64,000 bases of DNA from Tanytarsus gracilentus. Its lineage: Eukaryota; Arthropoda; Insecta; Diptera; Chironomidae. A program made the translations under genes and the position numbers. The stretch is from NCBI GenBank assembly GCA_038502055.1, contig JAXRKN010000041.1:521001-585000 (forward strand), read 5' to 3'. The notes below the pieces were generated by a model. The model did not search any database, was not told where the DNA came from, and saw nothing but the letters and a program-made list of their open reading frames with translations. Positions 10,701 through 25,700 of this stretch are shown here, in pieces. Numbering within the stretch: the first letter of the stretch is position 1; every line of letters starts with the position of its first letter.

Positions 10701-13700
10701 AAGAAAAATTGCATCTTTTTTGGGAGTCTTTGCAAATTTTATACCAGTTATGACACTTTAAAAATGTTGTTAAAAATTTATTTTGAAACTATTTGCAAAA
10801 AACTTACAAATCTTTAGGTGCTTCAATCCGCCCAACATAAAGTTTTCTCAGAGTCTTAGGATGATCAAGTTGATCACAAATGCATCTTTCTTTTTTCAAA
10901 GTCACTTCAAAAACCTTAAAAAATTATTATTATGCATTTTATAATTGGGTTGAATCTATCTTACTTTGCCAGATTTTTGACAGATTTCATCATGACTTTC
11001 AAAGTATCGAACTCTACTGTCAAATAATGATCCTCTTCCATACCAAACGAAGCCATATGCAAATCCTTCATAGATTCTGTCATGATCAGGTATCTCGCTG
11101 TGTCTCCAGTGAGATTCAAGTACGGAAATTTCTATGATAAAAATTAAGTAAATAATATTATTTTTAATGAAAAAAAAGTTACTCACTATTGAGAAATGTA
11201 CAATTTCTGATTCTTCCATAACAACCTTGTCGATCATAGCGATCAAGCAATCCTGGATTCGCATTTGGTTTGCATTGCTGGTCAATTTCACCTTCGAAAA
11301 AAACTTGTAGAACATTTTTAAATTTAACTGTTTGCTTTTGTCTTTTAATTTGAATGCACAAAATGTGATCGTCGTCTTGTGTCAATGAATTAATAGCATT
11401 TTGCATTGATTCCATCCATTTTTCTAAATCGTGTGTCTTTGAGTGATTTAAAAATTTAAATTCATCATCCATTCCTGTTGTGGTCAGATTTCGTTTAATT
11501 TCCATTGCAATTTCTTGAACCGAGAAAACTCTTAAAATTTTCACAAAAATCGCAAAATAAAATTCAAACAGTTCTTTTGCTACGCTTGAGTGAAGTTTAC
11601 AAAGAGTCGGATGATTTTGAACTCTAACGTAATCTGCTAAATGTTTAGCAACTGAAGTTTCATCGATATAATTGACGATAGTTCGTTCAAATTTTTCAAT
11701 CATTAGCTTATGAACAAGTTCGTCAAGTTTTTCTACCAGAAATGTTTTATTGTTGTAGAAATCTTCAACGTATTCCTTTAATGTATCTTCTGCAGTTGTA
11801 ATTTGAGCAAAATATGGATAAAGATGGTTTAATTTTGACACCAATCGACAACCATCTTCTACTGCAATGATGTTATCTTCCAATCCATTAAGTTTTTCAT
11901 CCAGTTTATGCAAAATTTTTGTCGCTTCATTATTCCCTTCATAACGTGTTAAAAATGGAAAAATTTCAGCAACATTTTTTAACTTGATGAACCATCCATT
12001 TTTAATTATTGCGTCTGCTTCATGAACGAGTGCATTCAAATTATGATTTTGTGAAGTAGCAAAAATTCCCTTGATTGCCATCAAAAACAATGCAGTTGGT
12101 ATGACCTTTAGAGTTTAAAAATTAAAAAAAAATGAAATCAAAATATTTAAACTTTTATTTTACCTTTAGCATCATTTAAAATCCAAGAGAAAATACTTTC
12201 ACTGTTTAATGATTGAGGGATAAAAAGAAACTGAACACAAACTAAGAAACATCATAAATATTTTCCTTTTTTAAACAGGTTTGCTCACACACACTTTTTC
12301 TAATGAGCATCTTACTTCAATTGTATTTTTGTACACAATTTCTTGTCTATTCAAAATCTTTGAGTCACAGGTAGAAAGAGGTTTTTATTGCGTCTCAATT
12401 TTTTGAGGTACGTGCGTAAGAGAAAGTAAACCCAAATATTAATCACAGAGAAATTATTTACGTTAAATCTCAAATAAAATTAACATAATTTATTTAAAAT
12501 AGTTAAAATGCTAAATCTAAGATTATTTATAATCCTTTAAAAAAATTATAAATGTATGAAAAATTTTTTTTAGTTTTCAAAAATTAAGAAATTAATAATT
12601 TCAAATTATCAAAAACAATTTTCAGATTGACTTTTCTGAAAGTGTAAATTTTGATTTAAAAGGGAAAAACTATCTAAATGTGGGGTTATTGCCTTCCTTC
12701 AACTTTAAAAATACAACTTTTTACGTCATTTTTATGTTTTATTCATCATGAAACACTTGTGAATATATGCTTCTAAAAAGAATTCATTTTGCATGATACA
12801 CAACTTTCACTTCCCTTACTTCCTTAGTTTAAAAGTATGCAAATTTTCTTCTGTTGACACAATTTTTGAATGAAAATTTTTCCGTCCTTTCACACTTGCA
12901 ATGTTTTTTGGGAAAGAACTGCTTTGCGTCGAGAATGTCAATTGAAAAATTTTCTCTCACTTTAAAACTGGAGCAGATGTAAAATTGGAGAAGAATCAAT
13001 AAAGTATAAAAATGGAAAGTGTTGATAAAAATTCTTGAGGGAATTCGCAAAAATTTAATCAATTCTTCGAAAACCTATAACTTTTTAACGGCTGATAAAT
13101 AATATTATTTACTGATCGATTCGTGAAGAAAGTTAATTAGACAAGGAAAATATTGACATCAAAAATGACAAATAAATAAATTGAATTGAAGTAACTTTCT
13201 CTCCCTAGAAGAATCCTCGAGATTCTGAGGACTTTCACTCTCGTGCATGATTTCATTTTTCATCAAATTTGTTTGCTTATTCAATCAAACTAAATAAATG
13301 TTTTATTATGAGAAAGAATAAATCTTATCTCAGTTTCTTCTCAATGTTTTTATTATTTTCTTTTCTCGTCATACCCACGTGAATGTGCTCCCCTATTAAT
13401 ATTTTCCCGTGCCCTTGAAGTGGATGAAGAAAAAATCAAATTAAATCCACCGACTCCAGATTTCTGTTTGCTTTTTTGTCTCCTATAGGTTACTCGTAAA
13501 AATATTCCTTGTATACCCACGCAAAGCTGTGCATGCATGTTGTGGAAGAAGAGTTTTATGACTTTACAAGCCAAATTTTTGCTCCCTACAGTAACGCGAA
13601 AGTGGTTTCAGATTTTATTGTCCCTTCACCGTCTTTTTTACGACCTTGCGTGTGCGACTATAAAATTATAAAAAAGGAAATGTCATAGATTGGTTCTTGA

Positions 13701-16700
13701 TTGACTTTTTCTTCTTTCAATCATTAGACTCGTCAATCTTGATAAGGAAATGCATTTTTTCCTTATGATTTCATATTAAATTACCATAATCGAATAAAAA
13801 AGCATGAATGCGGCACACTTCAGCAATAAATTATTTCCCGCTTCAAAAATTCTCGCAATATGCCTCAAACATAATAATAATAATAATATTGTATGAGAGG
13901 GGGGTGAGTGAATGAGAATGAGAAAGACAAAAAAATACTTGTTGTTGGTGTTGTCATGAAATTCAAAATTTCAAATTCCTTTTCTTATCGATTCTTAATC
14001 TTCCTCTTTTTGATTGAATTTTATCATTTCAGCGAGTTTGAGTGTTTAAATTTACTAAGAAGTGGAAAATTCCAATGATATCAGAAGTAATTACCCGCTT
14101 GATAAGAAATTTCTTTGAATTAAAATTATTCACGTTGCAAAAAGTTGTAATTTTGCAAGGCCTCAAAACGAAATGATTCACTTCCTTACAAAATATCCTT
14201 TGACATTTTCGTTACTCACGATATTTTTTTCTTCTAAAAATAGGAATTCCACATGGTTTTTACGCTATCACAGCCACGTGGAATTTTGCCGAGTCTAATT
14301 TGAGAACACACGAAGGGGGAAAATTTGTAGAGTTTAGCCGCTTTTCTATGCGAGGATCATGTCGATGCGCAGAAGGGAAATTTTTCCTTTTTTCCTTTTC
14401 GTATTCGTTTATGTGGAGATTTTTCTTTTAGTCTTCTTCGGTCGTTCATTCGCTCAAGTTTGATTTCTACATCAATTCTCGCCAAAAAAAATTTTGTACA
14501 TGAACAAATTTCATTGCTATTAAAGCTTTTTCATCAGTAGACAGCGAATATAGTTTTAAAATACTATTTTGTGTTGTGTGCCATAAAAAGTTAGTGTTAT
14601 TGTATTCACGAGGATTTTAGCCGAATATCGTGGATGATGAGGCATGGAGAAATAGACACACATAAGAGCCGTGTAGTGAAAATATTTTCTCCATTTTTTA
14701 CCTCTCGAAAGTGAAAATGCATGATATAAAAAATGAAGCAAAAGGATATCGGTGACATTTCAGTGAAAAATTCTTTTCTGTGGTGTGAAAATGAAAAAAA
14801 GAGAAAACAGGAAAAATTTAATTTTTAAGTGCTAATGGAATTTTTCCGAGTGATGAGTCATAAAAATATATACAGTGGAGCAGGACCGCAATTTGGATTA
14901 CGACGAAATAATTCATTTTTATGTGAAAAATAATTTTAATTCTTCCTTTGCAAATATTTACCTCACGGCTAGATATTGTTGTTATTGTTGTTGATGATGT
15001 TGTTACATAATTGGAAACTTTAAAAGATGAATTCAAAAAAAAATTTCATTCGCATCTAGATAATATACATTTATGTGTGTTTATGTGGCTCGAGGTTAAA
15101 GGTTGCCCTTTTCATCTAATTAATAGCAAATTTCCTGTATATAGCCAACTTTCTGTGTAATGTATACATTGTGGCGTTAAATGGCAATTTCCAGCAGTAA
15201 AAATTTAACTCAACCACATAAAGCAATATCTAAAACTAAATGTATGGCTATTATTCATCCGAATGACTTCGTAATAAACAATAAACGGACGACGCGCGAT
15301 CGTCATGAAGTCATTTATCACAATTTATGAAAAAGCTGTTAAATGGCTTTTCACTCGATAACATAACACCCGAAAAATATAATTTTTAAAATATTGTCAA
15401 GTGAGACAGCGCTTGAATTTTTTGTGCTATGTACAAGCATTTTGGAATTTAAATTTTTTCTTAAAAGACTCACAAACTGCAATTAGATAAGAACTTTCTT
15501 TCTCGCAATGCAACAGCAAAGCCGAGTAATTACAAAATCACAGAATTTCACTTTCAAATTTTCCGCACAAGCCATTCAACCATTTAAATTACCTTCGAGT
15601 CTCAAGCTCTTTCTAGCGAGGAATTAAATGGAGCTTTTAAATAAAATAACACTAAACGAGAGATTTATGCGTCTCACTGGGTGCAAACGAAGGCAAATTT
15701 CTGTATTGTAACAAAAATAAAAAGTCTACACGTATGTCTACAAGTACACTAATTTATGAGCTTGCTTTCATCCTTTCGACATCGGTAATTTCCTCTTTCG
15801 TTAGATTTATGTCGACATGAATTAAAAGCACTCTCTAACCTCACAAGGGCACAAAGTGCTGAAAGTTTTCTTAATTAATCATCCACCTGAAAATTATATT
15901 AACACCTCTAATATTGGCTCAGCTCCAGAAGTAATTTTTATTCATTAAAAAAATTCAGATGAGCTCATTACGATTCCGAAACTTTTTGTCGTTTCCAATT
16001 AAAACTAGCCTCTTTTTTCTTTCAAGAGACATTTGTTTCCACGCGTAGAGAATATTAAACCATCATGCTTACAAAAACAGAAAGGTCTTCGGATGCGAGA
16101 GAGGATTTTGATGGGAAGGTGGAGATATCGCATTGCGGTTGTTTCTTCATCCATCCTCGATATAATCTTGAATTGCGTCTTGCGACTATGTGTGTGCATT
16201 TATTTTTTTGGATTAAGATAACAGAAAAACTTTTCCTCGAAATTAGTTGTGTAACCTCCCAAATGAGCTTATACAGCTGATAACATAAGCAACATGGCGG
16301 CGTGGTTAATATATTAGGAAGAAATGTGCTGTTGTTCCATTGCAAAAATAGACGACGAGTTCAAGTAAACAGCACATAAAATTATTTTCGAAACAAAATA
16401 TTTGAGAAGAGAAAGAAAGGAAAAAGTGAAAAAGAGATTCAAACCACGTATTTCGTTAAACGTGAAATGAGAAGAAAATGCACAAAGAAAAAAGAGGGAG
16501 GGTTGGGATGATAGTATTCGTGTGTTACTCTCTCTAAATCATAATATGTGAATCATGATTTAGTCCAACGCTTAAATTGACAAAGATATCATTTCAAGCT
16601 TCCATTATTTTTAGCTGTTTCGGATATAAGTAGGAAGATGAAAAATTGACAAAGATCCATTACGTGATTGTAGCTCTCCTGTGACAGAAGATTACTTAAT

Positions 16701-19700
16701 ACTTTCCTGCTCTTTTCTTCTCATTTATCCCTCTTAGAACCAAACACATAATCTCTCAAGATGCTTTAAAAGTCGAAAAATAGACAAATCTGCTTAGTGT
16801 AATTGCTTGAATAATTTGCAATCATTCAATGCGACGATTTCCTTAATTATTCACTTTTAATCTTCCTTTCTTGCACACCTCTTTACAATATTTTCGAGAT
16901 AGTAAATAATCCTCAACAACTAATTTTCTACTGAAATTAACATGACGTGGGTTTCGCAAAGGTTTCAGGAATAAATGGTTTGACTTTTTTTAAGGTTGTA
17001 AAAAATGATATACATGACAATGCTGATAACTACAAATTAAGCTCATATGTCATGCGGAGAACATGCAAACTAAAATATCAATAACTAATTTTCTAAGTAA
17101 ATTAAATTTTTGTACTTTTCTTTTTTTTTCTTCACTAATCCGATTATTTTATTATCATGCACTTGACAATAATTCCATGACTTCATGTAGAATTTTGTCA
17201 GAATTGAATTCAGAATGTGTCATGCCTCATTTTTCAACCACACATAAACGCACATACACTTCATTATTGATCCGATTTGATAAATTGTACGATTTATCGA
17301 TGTCTGAACCGGTATTGGCAAGAAGGGGAGAGAACTACCATAATCACATTTTCAGTTCTATGTACGTGTTATTCAATGCATAGCATTGTGCACCACCTCA
17401 ATGTTTTCATATCTCATGTAATGGAGTTGAGCTAACGCATTTCGGTTGAATGAAAAATTCTTAATTTTAAGCTTCCAATTAATTCACAACAATAAAATTT
17501 ATTGGCATCATCAACATCATCAACAACAACGTCATGATAAACAATTTAAAAATTGAATTAAAATAATTTTATAGCCGCGAGAAAGAGAACAAAGAACAAT
17601 ACTTTACGAATTTGATTTAACTAAAAATTGAAGCAAGAAATGAAGTGAAAGTGAAATGTGAAAATTTATTCCGATGAGAGCAGCGTCGAGTGGAGTCAAT
17701 TCAGTGGCAAAAGTAACACAAACCGATAGGGATTTGAGTGGCTTCGCTATTGCAAATGAAACATCTCTCAAGTCATGTAAATCGAATTCGCCTGTAGATA
17801 AAAGCGATGCCAATATTGATTTCCCAAATGAAAAACAATGGAGCGACGACAATGGAAATGCAAAAGACAGAACCTCATGTAATATTAATAAACTGAACGA
17901 GTCACATGACGACAATGATGATTTTTCTCCGGAAATTGAAGGAGGAAATGTTGTGAGGAGGAAAAAAGTCGTTGATGAAGTGAAAAAAATCGATAGCCCT
18001 TCCTTAAAGAATAAACTTGAATTAGCAAGGAAATCATTTTCGTCCAAATTAAAGCTGCCCAATTCATTAAGCCATCTCGCACCTTTGAGGAGGAGTTTAC
18101 CAAATAAATTATCTCTATCGCAATTAGAGCGGCAAAACAATTTATTCATTAGAGATGGGCAACAACAACAAAAATGTTCGTCGGTAGCAGATGATAAGAG
18201 TAAGATAAACAAAGTCGGGTCGAATTCACAAAATAATACAATTATTTCGGTCGTCATGGAACATGCTGGAGGCAATAATCTGCCAAAGAGCAAAAAATCC
18301 CTGATCCCCTCATTTCTGAGCACAACGGCAAGTGCGATCAATACAAAAAGTATTTCTAATCACATAAAAATTCAATCCGCATCCACGTCAATCAAAAAAG
18401 CTCCCAATGTTGTCGAAAAGTTGACAAAAAGTGGCAATAAATTTCGAGAAATTTATCGGGAGAAACAACAACAAACAAATTTAAAACGAATACCACCGCC
18501 CTATCGACCTCCACCAACACCACCCACAACGATAAATTCCAATTCACAAAATAAACATAAGAAAAGTCGATTAACGGAAAATGTTGCGAGAAATTATGAA
18601 GAGATTGATTTGATAGTCGAGGAGAATGTGCAGGAAATTGAAAGCAATAATGAAAACATATCATCTGTCGGCGAAACCACCCAAGCAATCATTCACATCA
18701 GTGCTGACAATAATGACTCAAATATCGATAATATGCTTGCCAAAGCGGAATACTCATCGAATGTCTTTAAGAACATACCGGTGAGACCAAGAAAAGGGGG
18801 TGCCGTTGCACACATGGAACACTATTGTCTCTTCGATCCATCAATTGATTTCTGTAATGAGAAGGAATTAATGAAGAAGGCACTCACTCAGCCGAAAATT
18901 CCAATCACAGAGATAGCACGAAAATTTCCATTCAATCTCGAAAACGAAGAGGAGAAAATTGAAGATGTAACGTTCGAAGATCAAACTGTGTATGATATCA
19001 CTGAGCACGATGAGCGTGTTGCACATCACAACTATTACGAAATAGATCCGGAGTTGATGGAAAAAGAAGAGGCAGTACCCGATAAGAAATCGAAAATGTC
19101 ATCTTCATCTGATTCCACATCAACAAGCAATACCTCAGCCAATTCAAGTTCAACGACCACAAGTTCATCTGACTATCCATCACTCTTTAATTCAGTCATT
19201 GAAACAACCCATTCATCTAATTTAGAATCGACAGACGATAACGATTCAAACGACTATGGCAAATGTCAAGCGCCAAAAATTAATCTACAGAATTTGTCAA
19301 ATGAGAGCATAATTACAGTTCAAAATGTGGTGACTGCATGTGATGCATCAACATCAACGTCGACATCGAATGGAGTGAAGGCAAAAAAGAAAGCACCGCA
19401 ATTAGATCGAATCATACGAGCCGGTCCATCATCATCCACATTGATTGCACCGGGTGCTGGTCGGAATAAGCAGTATCCGATGACAAAAACTAAATCATCG
19501 AAAACTAATAAAATTTTATCGCAATTAGATCCATTGAAGCAGAGTCACTCATTACCACAACTACAAAATGTCATTGTTCAAAACAAATGTCGTCAACAGG
19601 GCAGCAGTGACAAGAGTGAAATTAGTTTTGTGATTGAAAACACAACTCCCATACAATTAAGGCGTTCAAGACAGCAAGGGCGACCTTTATCGACAACGAG

Positions 19701-22700
19701 CGACGATCGAGACAGTGGATTTTTAAGTCCTGTCACACCTCCCGATTGTCCTCAAAATGTCATCGAGCAGGGTAGTAGAATAAAGTATTCGACAATGTTA
19801 GATCAATCTGATAACATTGCCATTCAGCAATTGATTGAGGTGAGTCACTAAAGTTCATATATCGTGTGTCATATGCTCATAAAGGTGTGCGTTCCGTCAA
19901 TTCATTTCAAATTGTGACTCGGTGTCCATTATGTTTTTTTGCTCACCCTTAGTTTTAGAGATTTCAATGGGAGATTTGAAGAATTTATTTTCAACAAAAG
20001 CTGATAAAATGAAATTAAATCCATAAATCATGTCATTAATAACCTCACGAAAAAATATTGTTACCATTGTCGCATATGGAAAATCCTGTCTTAACTCCCC
20101 GCATCAAATTCGTACATTACTAAAAGAGAATTTTGATGAGTTTTTCTCAGTTCTTTAGGACGAAAGAATTGTATGTGCAATTGAGGGATAGATTTCTCGA
20201 TTAAAATATTTTCCCTCCCTAAAAATGTTTTCACACTCTTATCGCCACCCTTTTGTAGACTTTTCTGCATCTCTCCGCAATACACATTAATGTGATTGAG
20301 AGTGGAAAAATTTTGTACATCCTTTCTAAAAAATTAGACACGGGAGATGAGAAATAGCAATAGTTGAAACATTGCAATACAATATAAATTACATAGCTTG
20401 CACCATAAAAATGTTTTTTAAGCGTTAGGGTGGAAGAATAAGAAAAATTGCATCATTTTTCCTTTTTTGTTCAACACTACCCTCATCCGATTATCGTCGG
20501 AGTATCACTGAGGGGCTGTAAGTGGAAATAGTCGACGTTTTGTAATAAAAATTGCTACACTTTACTTTTTGTTGAGTCAGGTAGAGTAATAGAATGAACC
20601 ATGAAATGATCAACAGACAGTTTAATAACTTTGCCACGTGCAAGAATGCTCCATGAAAAAAAGTTAAATTCTTTTTTAATTTCAATAATTGTATCTGCAA
20701 TTTCTCACTTTTAAAACTACCCCGAAATTACTTCTCTAAAGGCAATCATGCAAAATGTGCATTTTAAATTTCCCCAGTGACATTTTCCTTAAACACCCTC
20801 TCACAATTTTAATGTAAATGAAGAATCATTGAGGAAATTTTGTACCACCCCTAACACTAAAACGGATATTAATTCTTTAAAATCACCCTTAAACAAACAA
20901 CTTTCACTTTGGCAGTCGCACATCGACATAATAAAAATGTAAAATTGTGATGATATTCGAAGGAATTTCAACCCTGATGAGATTCACTATGCAAATAAAT
21001 TAGAGGGAAAAATCAACAGAATTTGTCTTTTATTTGTGCACAATAAATTACTCAAGATTTCAATGCATTGAAGCGTTTAAATACGACAAGTGCCGCACAT
21101 TATATCAGATGGCTTTTGTGTACCTCATGGCATCTCCATGAGATTAGTTTCATCATTCAGATACAGACACACACAAGATCCTAAAGCTATTTTCAAATAT
21201 TTTTCTCAGTGGTGTCTTTTCCAACGTCAAATTTTTCACCATTGAAAACGTAGTTGAAGGAATATAACAGGGAACATAATTAATTAAATTATTATTTTTA
21301 TAAAAAATAACCAGGCAAATGATTAAAAATAACAAAGTACAACATTTTCTGAGAATTTTTTGATTAAAGTTTCAAAACAAAGAGCAATAAAACATTTTTT
21401 ATTTTAACACATGTCGATGTAATAACAATGATAAATTCACCATTCGAGTACACCCGGAATGTATTTATCAATCAAACTTTGATAATAAGGCCATAAAGCT
21501 AAAATGTCAGGGACAACGGATGATTTTGTGTATAAATCGTATCGACTATAAAACAAAATTAATTTAAATTTTCATTTCATATTTTCACTCACTTAAAAGA
21601 CAGAACCCATTTCTTGGTCTCCTCATCTTTTGGCTGCATCAAATGTTCGTAGTCGCCCGACGAATGCCAAGGATAGAAAGAATGAAAACGAATGATATTA
21701 AGCGCATGTTGGGGAAGCGTTGTTTTATTGTGCTTCAACACTTGATACATGTACTCGTCATGACCCCAACTCAAAAGCAAATTTTCTATACCCGTATGCG
21801 GTTCATACATTCCGTACTTCGTATTGTATTTTGTATTTTCACCATCTGCATTGCCATCAAAACTATCATTACGAAATACAATATTTTCTGACCATTCACA
21901 TCCCACAACAAACGTATCTCCGACAACACACCACTGTGGCTCTCCTGAGAACACAAATGAAAGAAGGAAAAATCTCTTTAATGATATAATGTGCAATCTT
22001 CAATGTGCATGTCTACCATAAAATGCCATGATCTTTCCCAAATCATGAATTAATCCTGTCAAATGAAGCCAATCTTGTTCGGGAAATTCTTCTCGTGCTC
22101 GCTCGGCAGTCTGGAATGAATGCACAACATTCGGTAACATAGTGTCAGGATCACTTTCATCAATTAAATCATTTAGCTTCTCCAAAGCTTCACGAACTGT
22201 CAATTTTGCATGATTAAATTTCAACCAACGTTCGTGGCATTCTAAAAATAGATTTTAAAATAAAACTGTTTGATTTATTTCGTGTCTCACGAATTTTTTT
22301 CAAGAGCTTCCTATCAGCTTAAAAAACATTTTAAGGGTCATTAATTATTTTATCAATTTTTAAGTGATTGAAAAGTGTGTAATAAAATTTGCACTTAACT
22401 AGACATAATTATGTTAATTTAAGCTGATAACGAAAAGTATTCTTAATCTCGTTTTTACTCACGTTTCACAAAATCAACAGTTTGATTCAAGTGCATTTCT
22501 CGATATGTTCTACGAACTCTTTCTCTCAATGGATCATTATCATCTATAGTGTAGTCCCTGAACAGTGCTAAACCTTTCTCAGTAAAATCCGGTTCTGGTC
22601 TGTTCAAAAAATGTTAACAATCTTAATGTTATTGAAAGCAATATTTTCAAACCTTAAAAGTTCTGAGGGATCCAAAATTTGTGGATGCTTTTAAAATTAA

Positions 22701-25700
22701 AATTTAATTCGTTAATATTTTATAATATGAAATAATTTCTTCCTACCTCAACTTCCATATTTTTCTTTCAAGTCTTTACAGTTTGAAGAAACAATCGTTA
22801 CTGAACGGCTTAAAACATTTAAAAATATATAAAGTTTTTAATTGCTGATTGTAATGGCACTCATTTCACGCTTCTCTCCAATAAACAGCGCAATTTGCTG
22901 ATTAATTTCAAAAATTTTAAGTGATAATGAAGTTGATACGAAGACCTCACATCAAGTCTTGAGAATGAACGATAGAGGACAATGTCAACAAAAGGTCGAA
23001 AAATCCATTTAAATTGGGAATCTTTATGGAATTGCTTTGGGTTGCAATTCAGATTAAAAAGGGGTCGTAAATGTGAAAACTATCTCATCTTTTTATTAAA
23101 TTTAAACTGTTGTCGTCTGTTTATTTGGCATCAAATCTATTTCAGTATTGTGAAAGGACATTAAACGAAAATTTTCTATTTGATTAGAGATAAGCACACT
23201 TGACTAAATGCGAATTAAAATTGATAAGTGTCTCTCATATTTGGTTGAACGGAAAACTTTTGTCTGCAAGCCACTTCATGATGATAAAACATTATTTCAG
23301 TTCACTAAACTTTTGACATTTAAATGAAAACTCGTGCTGGTAACCAAATTGTGATGTATGTTTCACAGCATGAGTAGCAATTATGGAAAATGCTCAAAAA
23401 TTCATACATTTCGTAAATTCAAAACGATTTTACATTTTACAATAATATGGGTTAAAAAATTATAAATTAATATTTTAATTAAAAATAAATTAATGGATAT
23501 AAAAAATTTTTTGTTTTAAATTTACTTTGAGAAAAAATTAAAATGTGTAATTTCAATTCAACCATTTTCTTCTTATACCATTTTATGGCCTCAAGTGCTT
23601 CATTGTCGTTTTTAAAAAACCCAAAAATTCAAATGCAAATTTTTTCTCATTTATGCAAATTTTAAGAGGCCGATGAACAAATTTTAATTTTATTATTAGC
23701 AGTATGAAAGAAAGTTTTCACTCAGCTCTCCGAGTGGATTTAATTTGGATGTTTGATGTTTTTTGATGGCGGGTATTAAAGACATTTGATTAAAAAAACA
23801 TCATAGTTTATGACTTTAATCACATAATGCCTCTTTTCGCTCAAGCTTAAAATTTCATTCACAATCCTCAAAAAAATTCACGATAATGATTTTGAACTTT
23901 TTCTTGCAAACAGCATGACGCGCTCGACATTAATTTTCATAGTTTTAAACTCAACTTCAACGAGGATAAAAGTGATGATGATAATATGAAAACTGAATAT
24001 AATTATTCCACAATCTTTTGAAAAAATTATCTTCTTCATCGTGCTAACAAATTTAGCGCTGTAGGGAGAAAATTGAGATGAAAGTCTTAAGTAGTTTTAT
24101 GCTGTCAATTGCATGCAAATTTGAATTTAACTGAAGAACCTTCAACATTTCTCGAGGGCATTATTTTCACGTCTAAATTTTTCAACATGAAATGTTTTTT
24201 ATCAAAACGCTTTTAAATTTTTTCTTGAATATATTGCCAATGAAAATTTTATCACAACAACAGACGAAGCACTTAGTGTTTAATTTTTAACCATAAAAAA
24301 CAGCTGGAAAGTCGCAATATTTCCCTCAAGTCAGCTTTCATTCGGCTCCAATTGAATTTTTCCCCTCTCTCCCTGACTTGAGGTGATTTTCCTTCACCCA
24401 TAAAGCTGCTACATGTTCTATTCTGAAAATGATGTAAAGTAAATATTTGCACCTGTACATGCTCACATAATTCAACTGGATGATGATAATGAAGGAGGTA
24501 CAGAAGTGGATGTGATGTATTATTCAAAACAAAGCAAGGAAAAAATCTCATCCACATTAAGGCAAGTGAAGAAGGAAGTGAATTGCCTTTTTGTATGCTA
24601 AGTGATGACATTGCAAGTTGCTTTAATTTAATAGAGTGTAATCAGAGATAATGGCTTGATGATTTTTTTCTCTTCATGCAACAGGCCAAAATCAATTCCA
24701 TTCAAAAGTTTTATCGTCAACTTCAGTATTGAGAAATTGATAGTCGAACGAACTTTTGTGCTGATGGAAAAACTTTTTTTGGAAACTATTTTTGGGGTTT
24801 TCTATGGAGGGTTAAAAAAGTCTCTCTGCGCTTTTATCAAAATAACATTTTATGTTTCACCAATCGAATCAATAAAGGAAATTACAGAACAACATCGAAA
24901 TCTTGTTAAAATAAACCCGAAAACGATAAAAAAAAGTAAAAGCTTTTAAAAAAAATCGATAGCTGAAGGTGAATAAAGAAAACTCAAATGCAATTTCATA
25001 TTTCACATTAAAGCTTGCGGAACTTCATGTATCGAAGAAAGCAGATCAAAGGAATAAATGTGGAGCAGGTGGTGGAGGAAGAAATCTCGTTCAAGATAAT
25101 GGAAAAATATTACCTTTTTCTCTCCTATAATTTTCTTGTATTACTTCCCCATCGTACATTTTTTTATTCGCTCCCCAGTTTTGAAGGATTTTTATTTTTC
25201 TTATATATTATAGCTCCGCTATATATTAATTTTGGATTTCTCCAAAACCAGTTTTTGGCCCCTAGTGCCAAGACATTACATTGTGCAATATCAAAACTTA
25301 TACTCAAATGATAGGCCTAGCCAAACCCTACAAACTGGGAAAAAGTTTGAAATGGTTTCCTGAGGGTTAGAGCTTTAGTATTTACTTTCTTACTTTCTTA
25401 CTTTCTCACTTTTACTTTCTTACTTTTTACGATTTAGTGGGCGGCATATTAAGAACGGCTTGTTGGATTTGATTCGGGTTTGTGGCTTAGATGGGTTTTG
25501 GTTCTAGTTGTGCAAGAAGTATTTGTTTTGAGGTATGACCTTAAGGCGTCCTGAGTGAAGTGTCCTTTTTATAAATTTTCTTTATATGGTTATGGGTATC
25601 GTTGAACTCGTAATTGGACAGGAATCGATTGGCATTGACGATTTTTGAGGAGTGTCCATCATGGCCGGCCTGGAGTGCCACTAATGTCCATTTTTAGAAG

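Noticed and set aside
17604..18341. 245-codon minus-strand frame
   Set aside because: It lies opposite navigator exon B and has the composition expected of the antisense of a serine/asparagine/lysine-rich exon; no splice or family support.
24656..25311. Two successive plus-strand frames of 97 and 98 codons
   Set aside because: Different frames with a stop and AT-rich joint between, no donor/acceptor pair that would join them and no family resemblance.
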